A stretch of DNA of 32,371 nucleotides from an uncultured Fibrobacter sp. (lineage in GTDB: Bacteria > Fibrobacterota > Fibrobacteria > Fibrobacterales > Fibrobacteraceae), in NCBI GenBank assembly GCA_900313675.1, contig OMSO01000021.1, forward strand, positions 1 through 32,371. Direction: 5' to 3'. Each line of letters begins with the position of its first letter. The first letter of the stretch is position 1. The notes below the pieces were generated by a model that made no database searches, had not been told where the DNA came from, and worked only from the letters and a program-made list of their open reading frames with translations. Shown in pieces: positions 7,331 to 15,567 of the stretch. Both the position numbers and the translations under genes were made by a program.

Positions 7331-9688
7331 CTATTTACCCCTGGAGCCTGCAAATGGGGACAAGATAAAATTGAAAAGAATCCCAAGGAACACGGACAGG
7401 CCAAAAGTAGAAACCGGCGAAAATCCGCTGAAAGAAAGACTCCCGAAAGAGAGGATGGTGGTCAGGGCCGATAGCGCGATGGCAAGAACCGTCACGGCGC
7501 TCCCGCGCCCCTCCCTGAAAAACAGGGAATAATCGATGCCTATACCTAGGGTCAAAATGATCCCTACTGTAGCAAAGAAATTGAAGGGAATGCCCAGGTA
7601 GCCGAACAGCGCTACCGCAAGGCACGAGGCGCATACGGGAATCCGCATAATGGAAAACGCCCCGGCAATCCCGTAAATGAACAGCAGTACCGCAAACACC
7701 AGCACAAAGGCAACCCCAACTAGGGCAAGGGCGGTCAAGGATAGTCGCGTCAGGCTCTCGTTTATCTGGTTTACCTTGTCCATAAAGTAGATGCCCTCAC
7801 CTGCAAGGCCAGTAAGCTTTGCGGCATCTTGAACATGGAGAGGCATCACCGCGCTGTAGTAGGAATCGCCTATGCGGCCAATCCAGAGGCTGTTCAGGAG
7901 TTTCTCGAAGTTGGCGGGCAACCTGCCTTCGGGCTCAAGAACTTTCAGGCCTTGGCCCATCGAGGCTCGGAAAGCCGAATCGGACCGGAGTCCAAGTTCC
8001 TTATGCATCTCAGCGACAGTCAGGGAATCCATGGCCCGGGAAAGAATCTCGAAATTTTCCTGCTGGACAGAACGGGGCGGAATGAACCGGCTTATAGCAA
8101 GGTAGTTCTGCAGCACGCCGTCGGCACGTTCCCGCTCCAGACGTCTGCAGAAGGAACGCTCCCGTTCCAGCACCTCCTGAACGGAACTCCCTTTCACCAA
8201 AAAATAACTGCCCGAAGAGCCAAAATCCAAAAGTTCCATGGAAAGCTTTTCCTGGACTAGGCGTTCCGGCGACATGGTGTAGAGGGACTTGAGGTCCGTA
8301 CCCCACTGTACGCGGGAAATTCCCGCGAAAGCAACGGCAACAATCAACGCTGCCACGGCGAGCGACGCCCACTTTTTCATCTTGAGCCCTGCAAGGATTG
8401 TTCCGTAGCCATCCAATACTCTAGAAACGGCCCCAAGGGCGAAAACCGCAGGAGCGCGGGTCCTTGCGGCAGGCAGGGCCGCAAACAAAAGGGTAATGGT
8501 CAAGAAGGAGCTTGCAAGCCCCGCCATGGAAAAAACCGCCATCTGCCGGAGCAGCGGGAAGGGAGCGAAGGTGAGAGCCAAGTACGAAAGTTCCGTGGTC
8601 ATGAAACCCAGGACAAGTCCCTTCAAAATCAGGCCACGTACACCGCCACCGTCCAGCCGTTCTTCCCGGATTTTCCAGCCTGTAAAGAAATGGATGGCGT
8701 AGTCGATGCTCACGCCGATGACGCTGGTCCCGAACACGAAGGTGAAAATATGGATAGAGCCGAACAAGGTCCAGGTCACCGACAGGGCCGAAACGATGGC
8801 GACACCGATAGAAAACAGCGTCAGCGCCAATGGTACGGCAGACCTGTAGGTGGAAAGAATCAGCAACAGAAGCAGCACAATGGACACGCCCGAAATCACG
8901 GCCACTTCCAGTTGCGCCCGAGAAGAACTTTCGTAACTGTGGAAAGGCACTCCCGTCGTCGCCACCACCAGGGCGGAATCCAACCCTTTCAGTTCCGAAA
9001 CCTTCTGTTCAATAATCTGGAGGGCGCTACCGTCGCCACCGAAGGTGGATGCACCCGGAACAAGGCTTGCAGACCACATGACGTAGGTCCGTAGAGAATC
9101 CCGCAGCACAAGACGCTCATCCCGGAGTTCCACGTTCTTGCTCATAAAGGAGAGATTTCCCAGAACATCCTCGAAGGCCTGGGCCGAAAGCAAGAAGGGG
9201 TCTTCGTCCAGGTTCTCGAGGCTTGCCATGGAAAAGCCTCCGTAGATTTTTTCCAGGGCGTTCTGCTTCAAGAAGGCCCCGCCACCCTGGCGGACGCGAT
9301 CTATAAACGCTTCGCCCTGCAATGCATAGCGGTATTCCCTCGCGAAGGCGCGAGCCTCGTCCATAGAGCTGTCCGACACCAGGTAGCTTACCTTTTCCAG
9401 CTGGCCATTCCCGCGCAGCGCCCGGTCGAATTCGTCTGCCGCCGCCTTCGCCTTTTCAAAATCCGTATGGCCCACAAGCACCGTCATCTGGCCCATGGTC
9501 CTGCGGGAAAGCTCGGCGTCGGCATCACCCAGACCCGCCGACACCTGCGAAGGCGGCAAAACGGAGAAAAGGTTTGAATCGATTTTCCAGGGGCTAGCGT
9601 TCAAGCCCAGCGCGATGATGGCGACATGCAAGATTCCCCAGAGGAGAATCCCCCACTTGTTCATCCATTTTTTTTCGGGCTTATCCAT
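7331..9688 (-). CDS. MMPL/RND-family exporter
   Basis: A 785-residue inner-membrane protein with the two-fold RND layout. One membrane helix lies near residues 12-30, followed by a periplasmic domain to about 255, then a helix bundle with GTSVIGVSIDYAIHFF. The second half repeats this, with GIGIDYSLFFREG near the end. The two GxxxDY motifs are the family's proton-relay sites. Members without an adaptor export lipids or pigments, and aryl-polyene clusters carry one. GGAG four bases before the ATG supports the start. The gene follows the lolA-like gene by 18 bases, consistent with handing a lipidic product from membrane to periplasmic carrier. Substrate inferred from context only. Confidence 0.8.
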   Translation of the reverse strand: MDKPEKKWMNKWGILLWGILHVAIIALGLNASPWKIDSNLFSVLPPSQVSAGLGDADAELSRRTMGQMTVLVGHTDFEKAKAAADEFDRALRGNGQLEKVSYLVSDSSMDEARAFAREYRYALQGEAFIDRVRQGGGAFLKQNALEKIYGGFSMASLENLDEDPFLLSAQAFEDVLGNLSFMSKNVELRDERLVLRDSLRTYVMWSASLVPGASTFGGDGSALQIIEQKVSELKGLDSALVVATTGVPFHSYESSSRAQLEVAVISGVSIVLLLLLILSTYRSAVPLALTLFSIGVAIVSALSVTWTLFGSIHIFTFVFGTSVIGVSIDYAIHFFTGWKIREERLDGGGVRGLILKGLVLGFMTTELSYLALTFAPFPLLRQMAVFSMAGLASSFLTITLLFAALPAARTRAPAVFALGAVSRVLDGYGTILAGLKMKKWASLAVAALIVAVAFAGISRVQWGTDLKSLYTMSPERLVQEKLSMELLDFGSSGSYFLVKGSSVQEVLERERSFCRRLERERADGVLQNYLAISRFIPPRSVQQENFEILSRAMDSLTVAEMHKELGLRSDSAFRASMGQGLKVLEPEGRLPANFEKLLNSLWIGRIGDSYYSAVMPLHVQDAAKLTGLAGEGIYFMDKVNQINESLTRLSLTALALVGVAFVLVFAVLLFIYGIAGAFSIMRIPVCASCLAVALFGYLGIPFNFFATVGIILTLGIGIDYSLFFREGRGSAVTVLAIALSALTTILSFGSLSFSGFSPVSTFGLSVFLGILFNFILSPFAGSRGK

Positions 9689-9706
9689 GAAACTCCGCAG
9701 GCTCCA

Positions 9707-10345
9707 TCAGCGCAACAGGGCGGATTCTTCGGGAGTGAGAGTGATTCCCCCTTCCACCTTGGAAAATTCGTAGAGGATGGGGTTTCCGTCGCCGTCGGAG
9801 AGGGTCACCTTCTCCAGCCACTTGTGGCCCGAGAGCACCACCGACGAAATCTGCTTCTTGATGACGCTTTCCTTGGGAACAAGACCGATGGTCCAAAGCC
9901 CCTCCTTCCCCATCTCGAAGAAAATCTGGAATCGGTCTTCCAGCATTTTGCGGTTGCCCGAGAAAATCCCCTGGATGGTCTGGGAAACTTGGCCAAAGAC
10001 CGCATTGTCCTTCATATTCATCTGGGAAACCGCCCCGGAGGCATTTTTCTGGAGCATCTTGTCGCGGGTGATGGCGGTAAGGCTCTGGAAGGGCTTTTCC
10101 ATGTTCCACAGGATGCCCAGGGTATCCGCGATGACGAAACTCCCCGTGGAGACAAAGTCCCGGTTGATTTTCTTGACGGTCCGCACCTGCCTGAAACTCC
10201 CCCGCAGGTATTTCTGCTGCTGCATGGCCGAAAGCACCTGCGCAAGTTCCTTGGAACGCTCCACCGTCAAAGGACTTGCAAAGACATCGGCAAACGCCAT
10301 GGACGACAGTGTCAAGCAGAGGAACATTGCCAAAAACAGTTTCAT
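9707..10345 (-). CDS. LolA-like periplasmic lipid/lipoprotein carrier
   Basis: A 212-residue protein with a signal peptide (MKLFLAMFLCLTLSSMAFA, then DVF). The rest fits the LolA/LolA-like fold: KYLRGSFRQVRTVKKI near residues 45-60 matches the family's '...F.Q....' strand, and GILWNMEKPF matches the 'PGRFRWEYEKP'-type strand. LolA carries lipoproteins to the outer membrane; paralogues next to MMPL exporters and condensing enzymes occur in aryl-polyene clusters. ATG 10345 is preferred over an in-frame TTG at 10354. There is no Shine-Dalgarno, and a TATATTTG box ends 6 bases before the ATG. The gene heads the operon and diverges from the acyltransferase. Confidence 0.65.
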   Translation of the reverse strand: MKLFLAMFLCLTLSSMAFADVFASPLTVERSKELAQVLSAMQQQKYLRGSFRQVRTVKKINRDFVSTGSFVIADTLGILWNMEKPFQSLTAITRDKMLQKNASGAVSQMNMKDNAVFGQVSQTIQGIFSGNRKMLEDRFQIFFEMGKEGLWTIGLVPKESVIKKQISSVVLSGHKWLEKVTLSDGDGNPILYEFSKVEGGITLTPEESALLR

Positions 10346-10351
10346 ATGGCT

Positions 10352-10359
10352 CAAATATA
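10352..10359 (-). promoter_or_regulatory. TATATTTG box before the lolA-like gene
   Basis: Minus strand TATATTTG, identical to the boxes before both tRNA genes, ends 6 bases from the lolA-like ATG. No TTG is found at the expected 19-21 bases upstream (A-rich there), so the promoter call is tentative. If used, the mRNA would be leaderless or nearly so. Confidence 0.35.
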
Positions 10360-10416
10360 GCTTGTTTACCCAATTTTTTTTATCTTTCCGAATAGAAACG
10401 CTACATCGTGAGAGAC

Positions 10417-11253
10417 ATGACTTTTTTCCAACGAATAGCCTACATCTGGCGTACCTACGTAAAGTTACAGACCTTCTTCTTTTTCGGGTTGGGTAGCCTT
10501 TTCCAGGCCTCCGTGGTGTTCCCTACGCTGTTCCTCTTTTCCGGTTTTTCCAGAAAGCGTTTCAGCCGCATGGCACGATACGCCATCCACATCGGGCTCA
10601 AGATTCTCATCTGGCAGTTGGTGACCCTCAGGGGTTCAAAGTTCAAGGTAGAACACCGGGAACGCCTCAAAAACCTCCATTCCAAAATCATTATCGCCAA
10701 CCACCCGTCCCTACTGGACGTGGTCCTGCTATTTTCCATCATCCCCAATGCGGACTGCATCGTGAAGGGGGCTCTCGGCAAGAACCGCTTTGTCTCCGGA
10801 ATCGTGAACAACATCTACATCCTGAATTCGGAATCCTTTGACCAACAGATGGCCGAAGTCAAGCGCACCACGGACCAGGGGAACAACCTCATCATATTCC
10901 CCGAAGGCACCCGCTCCGAACCAGGCAAGCCCTGGTTTTTCAAGAAGGGAGCGGCCAGGTTCGCCATCGGATGCAATCGGGACATCGTGCCCATCTACTT
11001 CGGCGGAAACGAGATTATCGGGCTTCGCAAGCACGACAAGCTGGTAAGCTACCACCCCAGAGAACAGTACCATTTCTACCTGGACGTGTTGGACACCATT
11101 TCCGTAGGACCCTACTTGAAAGGCCACCAGGGCGCACAGGTGGCGGCCCTCACCAAAGAGATGCAGCGCCGCCTGGAAGAACGCAGGAATTTGGACCCTG
11201 AATACCCCCAGAGACTTTTGGACCAGCAGGCAGAACTAAAGGACAAGGCATGA
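10417..11253 (+). CDS. PlsC-type 1-acyl-sn-glycerol-3-phosphate acyltransferase family protein
   Basis: A 278-residue membrane-associated acyltransferase. The catalytic HX4D motif is in NHPSLLD, and the phosphate/acceptor-binding block is FPEGTRSEPGKPWFFKKG. A hydrophobic N-terminal third anchors it in the membrane. It transfers acyl chains from acyl-ACP or acyl-CoA to a lipid acceptor, either in phospholipid synthesis or in a dedicated lipid pathway linked to the divergent fabF-fabG-MMPL-lolA genes. ATG 10417 has a GAGAG just upstream; an in-frame GTG at 10408 is an alternative. The 3' end overlaps ruvA by 4 bases. Confidence 0.8.
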   Translation: MTFFQRIAYIWRTYVKLQTFFFFGLGSLFQASVVFPTLFLFSGFSRKRFSRMARYAIHIGLKILIWQLVTLRGSKFKVEHRERLKNLHSKIIIANHPSLLDVVLLFSIIPNADCIVKGALGKNRFVSGIVNNIYILNSESFDQQMAEVKRTTDQGNNLIIFPEGTRSEPGKPWFFKKGAARFAIGCNRDIVPIYFGGNEIIGLRKHDKLVSYHPREQYHFYLDVLDTISVGPYLKGHQGAQVAALTKEMQRRLEERRNLDPEYPQRLLDQQAELKDKA

Positions 11254-11858
11254 TTGAGCAGATTCGTGGAAAGTTGATTCAGAAAAGCCCCACCTTTGCG
11301 GTGGTGGACGTAGCAGGCATCGGCTACGGGGTGAACATCTCCGCACGCACGGGCGGAATGCTGCCCGAAGAGAACGCCGAGGTGCTCCTGTACACGAACC
11401 TGGTGGTCCGGGAAGATTCCATGACCCTCTTCGGATTTGCGGACCAGGCAGAGAAAGACCTGTTCCTGATGCTCCTGGACGTGAACGGCGTGGGTCCAAA
11501 GATGGCCCAGCGGATTCTGAGCGGGGTTGCCCCAGCCGACCTCTTGAACATGATTGCCAGCGACAACAAGAGCGCCCTGGGTAAAATCAAGGGTCTTGGC
11601 AAGAAGACCACCGAACAGATGGTGCTCACCCTCAAGGACCGTGCGGCCGCCATGCTCCAGGCTCTCGGGAACGTGGAAGGCTCGGGCGTCACGGGCATGG
11701 GCGTGCTTACCGGCGCCAAGATGGAAGCGGTGCTGGCACTCCATACCCTGGGGGTCAAGGACCCTGCAGCAGAAAAGGCCGTGGCCAAGGCCTACGAAAA
11801 CCTGGGCGACTCCGCCGATGCCGCCACCCTCATCCCCGAAGCGTTAAAGTACCTGTAA
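11250..11858 (+). CDS. ruvA: Holliday junction DNA helicase subunit RuvA
   Basis: A 202-residue protein of normal RuvA length. It begins MIEQIRGKL with an N-terminal OB-fold (GIGYGVNIS, about residues 1-63). Two helix-hairpin-helix motifs follow (NGVGPKMAQRILSG and KIKGLGKKTTEQMVL). The C-terminal RuvB-binding domain is at about 155-202. RuvA binds four-way junctions and loads the RuvB motor for branch migration. The ATG lies in an ATGA overlap with the acyltransferase, so translation is coupled. mqnE follows 2 bases after the stop. ruvB and ruvC are not in the window. Confidence 0.95.
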   Translation: MIEQIRGKLIQKSPTFAVVDVAGIGYGVNISARTGGMLPEENAEVLLYTNLVVREDSMTLFGFADQAEKDLFLMLLDVNGVGPKMAQRILSGVAPADLLNMIASDNKSALGKIKGLGKKTTEQMVLTLKDRAAAMLQALGNVEGSGVTGMGVLTGAKMEAVLALHTLGVKDPAAEKAVAKAYENLGDSADAATLIPEALKYL

Positions 11859-11860
11859 CC

Positions 11861-12901
11861 ATGTCCCGCATTACAGAAGCCGAAGCCCTGGACCTTTTCA
11901 ACAACGCCCCCCTGGCGGAACTCTGCGCCCGCGCAAACGCCGAAAAGGAACGCCGCCACGGGAAATCCGTCTATTGGGTCAACAACAGACAAATTAACTA
12001 CACCAACGTCTGCGTTCTGCACTGCAAGTTCTGCGCCTTCTCCAAAATCAAGAAGGACAGCCCCACCGCCTACGACTGGGACTACGACACCATCAGGGCA
12101 AAGGCCGCCGAGGCCATCGGCCAAGGGGCGCGGGAACTCCATATCGTCGGCGGTCTCCACCCGGACCATCCCTTCGATTACTACATCGACATGCTCGCAA
12201 AACTCCGAGCAGAATTTCCGAAGGTGAACCTGAAGGCCTTTACCGCCGTAGAAATCTGCCACTTCTCGAAAATTTCGGGCCAGAGTCCCGAGCAGATCAT
12301 GGCGACGCTGAAAAAGGCAGGCCTTGACGCTCTCCCCGGAGGCGGCGCCGAAATCCTGGTGCAAAGCGTCCGGGACCAAATCTGCCCAGGTAAAGAAACT
12401 GGCGAGGAATGGCTTTCGGTACACAGGGCGGCACACAGGCTCGGCATCCCCACCAACGCCACCATGCTCTTTGGCCACGTCGAAAAGCCCGAAGACCGCA
12501 TCGCCCACATGAAAATGCTCCGTGACCTGCAGGACGAAGCCCCCGGATTCTTCGCCTTCATCCCCCTGGTTTACCACCCGGAACACAACGCCCTCCACAA
12601 AATTGTCCCAAACATCACCAGCGAAGAAGACATCCTCAGGACCGTGGCCGTGGCGCGCCTGTTCCTGAACAATTTCCCCCACATCAAGGCCTACTGGATA
12701 CAGATGGGAATCGACACCGCCATGAAGGCCCTCCACGCCGGGGCTTCCGACCTGGACGGCACCATCATAGAAGAAAAAATCACCCACGCCGCTGGCGCCA
12801 CCGCCCCCGTAGGGATGAGCCCTTCACGCATGCGGGAACTGATTTTGAACGAAGGCCTCACCCCCGTCGAACGGGACGCCATGTACGAGACCTTCGGGTA
12901 G
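11861..12901 (+). CDS. mqnE: Aminodeoxyfutalosine synthase (radical SAM), menaquinone synthesis
   Basis: A 346-residue radical SAM enzyme. The 4Fe-4S ligands are in CVLHCKFC (Cys51, 55, 58). The blocks HIVGGLHPDHPFDYY, KAFTAVEI, LDALPGGGAEIL and NATMLFGHVEKPEDR are typical of MqnE, which converts 3-enolpyruvyl-benzoate (chorismate plus MqnA) with SAM to 6-amino-6-deoxyfutalosine. The related MqnC and CofH enzymes are the main alternatives. It indicates the futalosine route to menaquinone, the likely electron acceptor for the Nuo complex here. It is third in the plsC-like/ruvA/mqnE operon and is followed by a terminator at 13012-13046. Confidence 0.85.
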   Translation: MSRITEAEALDLFNNAPLAELCARANAEKERRHGKSVYWVNNRQINYTNVCVLHCKFCAFSKIKKDSPTAYDWDYDTIRAKAAEAIGQGARELHIVGGLHPDHPFDYYIDMLAKLRAEFPKVNLKAFTAVEICHFSKISGQSPEQIMATLKKAGLDALPGGGAEILVQSVRDQICPGKETGEEWLSVHRAAHRLGIPTNATMLFGHVEKPEDRIAHMKMLRDLQDEAPGFFAFIPLVYHPEHNALHKIVPNITSEEDILRTVAVARLFLNNFPHIKAYWIQMGIDTAMKALHAGASDLDGTIIEEKITHAAGATAPVGMSPSRMRELILNEGLTPVERDAMYETFG

Positions 12902-13011
12902 GGCCCGCAAAATATGAACAACGGACAATCTAAGTCAACGGGAACGACAAGATGATACCCGTGCTCAATATTTAGCCGTAAAATCACTGCACCGCCGTAA
13001 ATATTTCTCAC

Positions 13012-13046
13012 AAAAATCGGTCAATTTTTCGCTTTGGCCGATTTTT
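13012..13046 (+). terminator. Terminator after mqnE
   Basis: AAAAATCGGTCAA (13012-13024) pairs with TTGGCCGATTTTT (13034-13046), a 13-bp stem with one G-U pair and a 9-base loop, ending in a T-run. It lies 110 bases after mqnE and 37 bases before the cellulase start. The stretch 12902-13011 shows nothing else recognisable. Confidence 0.8.
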
Positions 13047-13083
13047 AATTATCTTTCAAAGAGAGATGAGAAAGGAGTGTTTT

Positions 13084-14397
13084 ATGAAAATCAGTACGAA
13101 GATTGTCGCGGTTTTGGGGCTTGCATTTGGCCTATCCGAGGCCGCACCCATTGACGACATCGGCGCTTTGTCCGTCCAGGGAACCCAGGTGGTGGGCGCC
13201 AACGGGCAGCCCGCCCAACTCAGGGGAATGAGCTATTACTGGAGCCATTCTCACACGGCATTCCCCTTCTATAACGCAAATGTCGTAAACTGGTTAGCAG
13301 AAGACTGGCACGTAAACCTCGTCCGTGCGGCAATGGCCTTTGAAACCAACGCATGGAATCAAGAACGTGATAAAAATGGATACATCTCCGATCCAACAGG
13401 AACAATCCAGCAAGCTGAGGCCGTCATTGATGCAGCCATCGCCAAGGGAATCTATGTCATTATTGATTTGCACACACATTGGGCAAATGACAATGCCAAT
13501 GGCCGTTGGGATAAAGCTGCGGATTTTTTTGAATACATGGCCACAAAATACGGGAACTATCCCAATGTTATTTATGAAGTCTATAACGAGCCTGGAACAG
13601 ACACCTGGACAGGCCCAAGCGATTGGAATCCAATCAAGCCCTACCTGGAGTTTATTATTCCAAAAATCAGAGCAATCGACCCAGACAACCTTATTATTGC
13701 GGGAACCCCCGCCTATTCAGGAAACCTCAGCGCCGTCGCATCAGATCCTTTAACAGGAACAAATGCCGTAAACGTCGCCTACGCATTCCATTTTTACGCA
13801 TCCACTGATGATCATTTAAACAGACTCTTGCCCATTGCAAAATCAGCGTTAAACACGATACCAATCTTCATTTCTGAATGTGGCCTCACCAATGCCGATG
13901 GAAACGGTTCCCTAAACTACAACAGTATAAATCAATTCTGGCAATGGATTGACGAAGCTAAACTCAGTTGGGCCGCATGGAGCCTTTCAAACACCGCAGA
14001 AACATCCGCCGCTCTGCAAACGAGCGCCAGCACCAGCGGAAACTGGTCCGAAAGCGACCTTACTCCGTCGGGCACCTGGCTTAGGAACAAACTCCGGGAG
14101 CAGAATCCAGAATGGACTCCCATTTCTGGAGGCGGCGGAGAAGTTCCTCCCGCCGCACTCTCCCGCCCAATTGCAAGCACTTCCAGTTTCCACTTCGCAA
14201 ACAACACCGTCAGCGTAAACCTCAAGGGTCAGTCCAAGGTGGAACTGCTGGACCTGCAGGGCCGCACCGTCCGCACCCTCTGGAACGGGAACGCCAATGG
14301 TAGCGTTAGCTTGTCCGTAAACGCACAACCGGGAATCTACCTGGTGCGAATCCAGGGACAAGGCGTTACCGAGACTCACAAGGTCGCGGTGAAATAA
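13084..14397 (+). CDS. Secreted GH5 endoglucanase with type IX-style C-terminal tail
   Basis: A 437-residue cellulase. ATG 13084 is chosen because AAGGAG (13072-13077) lies 6 bases upstream; an ATG at 13066 lacks this and adds residues before the signal peptide (MKISTKIVAVLGLAFGLSEA). The GH5 catalytic domain spans about 25-340, with the acid/base Glu169 in YNEP and the nucleophile Glu265 in ISECG. LRGMSYYWSH and WAAWSLSN suggest subfamily 2. A GGGG linker leads to a tail at about 360-437 (VELLDLQGRTVRTL, PGIYLVRI) like the type IX secretion sorting domain. It cuts beta-1,4-glucan outside the cell. The catalytic part is AT-richer than the tail. Confidence 0.92.
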   Translation: MKISTKIVAVLGLAFGLSEAAPIDDIGALSVQGTQVVGANGQPAQLRGMSYYWSHSHTAFPFYNANVVNWLAEDWHVNLVRAAMAFETNAWNQERDKNGYISDPTGTIQQAEAVIDAAIAKGIYVIIDLHTHWANDNANGRWDKAADFFEYMATKYGNYPNVIYEVYNEPGTDTWTGPSDWNPIKPYLEFIIPKIRAIDPDNLIIAGTPAYSGNLSAVASDPLTGTNAVNVAYAFHFYASTDDHLNRLLPIAKSALNTIPIFISECGLTNADGNGSLNYNSINQFWQWIDEAKLSWAAWSLSNTAETSAALQTSASTSGNWSESDLTPSGTWLRNKLREQNPEWTPISGGGGEVPPAALSRPIASTSSFHFANNTVSVNLKGQSKVELLDLQGRTVRTLWNGNANGSVSLSVNAQPGIYLVRIQGQGVTETHKVAVK

Positions 14398-15324
14398 CTA
14401 AACAATCGTCTTGAAATATTCGATGGTCTTCTGGAGACCGTCAAACAAGTTGACCTTGGGCTCCCAGCCCAGGGTCTTTTTTGCAAGGGTAATGTCGGGG
14501 CGGCGCATCTTGGGGTCGTCGCCAGGCAAGGGTTGGTACACAATCTTGCTCTTGGAACCCGTCTGCTCCAGCACGGCATGAGCCAGTTCCAGCATGGTAA
14601 ACTCGCCGGGATTTCCGATGTTCACCGGTCCGATAAATTCATCCTGATACATCATGCGGACAAAAGCCTCGATAAGGTCGTCCACGTAACAGAAACTGCG
14701 AGTTTGACTACCATCGCCGTAGATGGTCAAGTCTTCGCCCTTCAATGCCTGCACAATGAAGTTAGACACCACGCGACCGTCGTTCATGAGCATACGGGGG
14801 CCGTAGGTGTTGAAAATGCGCACGATGCGGATATCTACCTTGTTCTGGCGATGGTAGTCCATAAAGAGGGTTTCGGCCACACGCTTGCCCTCGTCGTAGC
14901 AGCTGCGGATACCGATGGGGTTCACGTTTCCCCAGTAGTCCTCTTTTTGCGGATGCACCGCCGGATCGCCGTAGACCTCGCTGGTGCTGGCCTGCAGTAT
15001 GCGGGCATGGACCCGCTTGGCAAGTCCTAGCATATTGATGGCGCCCATGACGCTGGTCTTGATGGTCTTTACCGGGTTGAACTGGTAATGCACTGGACTT
15101 GCGGGGCAGGCCAGATTGAAAATACGGTCCACTTCCAAGAGGATAGGTTCGGTGACGTCGTGGCGGATAAGCTCGAAATTGCGGTTATCCCGTAAATGGG
15201 ACACGTTCTGAAGACGCCCGGTGAAATAATTGTCCAGGCACAGGACCTCGTGCCCGTCGTTCAAGAGCCTCTCGCAAAGGTGGCTACCCAAGAATCCGGC
15301 ACCGCCGGTCACCAAGCATCTCAT
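14398..15324 (-). CDS. UDP-glucuronate decarboxylase (UDP-xylose synthase)
   Basis: A 308-residue extended [12 protein letters not shown] binds NAD near the N-terminus. The blocks [20 protein letters not shown] and [11 protein letters not shown], followed by YDEGKR (catalytic Tyr and Lys) and [10 protein letters not shown], are characteristic of UXS. The enzyme converts UDP-glucuronate to UDP-xylose for surface polysaccharide. A dTDP-glucose dehydratase is less likely given these blocks. AGAGG five bases before the ATG supports the start. Its stop codon (14398-14400) directly abuts the stop of the convergent cellulase, with no spacer or terminator between. Confidence 0.9.
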   Translation of the reverse strand: MRCLVTGGAGFLGSHLCERLLNDGHEVLCLDNYFTGRLQNVSHLRDNRNFELIRHDVTEPILLEVDRIFNLACPASPVHYQFNPVKTIKTSVMGAINMLGLAKRVHARILQASTSEVYGDPAVHPQKEDYWGNVNPIGIRSCYDEGKRVAETLFMDYHRQNKVDIRIVRIFNTYGPRMLMNDGRVVSNFIVQALKGEDLTIYGDGSQTRSFCYVDDLIEAFVRMMYQDEFIGPVNIGNPGEFTMLELAHAVLEQTGSKSKIVYQPLPGDDPKMRRPDITLAKKTLGWEPKVNLFDGLQKTIEYFKTIV

Positions 15325-15454
15325 AAAAACCTCTTAAATTCAGGGGTGGAATATAGTAAATACCGGTTGGCGTCCCACTATCCTGGAGCTCTCCGGCTCC
15401 GCCCAGCGCGGACAGGCCCGGAACAGACTCTAGTGCGAGAAGTGTTAAAAATCA

Positions 15455-15484
15455 CACTTTATCAACCTTTTGTGCACTTTATCA
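15455..15484 (+). repeat. Direct repeat CACTTTATCA x2
   Basis: CACTTTATCA occurs at 15455-15464 and 15475-15484, 20 bases apart start to start, or about two helical turns. They end 21 bases before the proposed -33 TTG of the downstream outer-membrane protein gene, so they could be tandem activator sites. The rest of the 243-base spacer 15325-15567 holds only that promoter. Confidence 0.4.
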
Positions 15485-15505
15485 CCGTATAGGGCCCACC
15501 CTGCC

Positions 15506-15536
15506 TTGCCTCAATGTAAATAAATTACTACCTTTA
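15506..15536 (+). promoter_or_regulatory. Candidate promoter of the outer-membrane barrel gene
   Basis: TTG (15506-15508), 20-base spacer, TACCTTTA (15529-15536), again of the TTG...TAnnTTT type. The leader ends in AAGGAG before ATG 15568. Confidence 0.45.
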
Positions 15537-15567
15537 CCCCGTCAAAACACAAACAAGGAGAACATAC

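Noticed and set aside
9626..10360. Plus-strand frames of 240-odd codons opposite the lolA-like gene
   Set aside because: The minus-strand gene has a signal peptide and LolA-like features and continues the MMPL operon; the plus frames have neither a ribosome site nor a recognisable domain.
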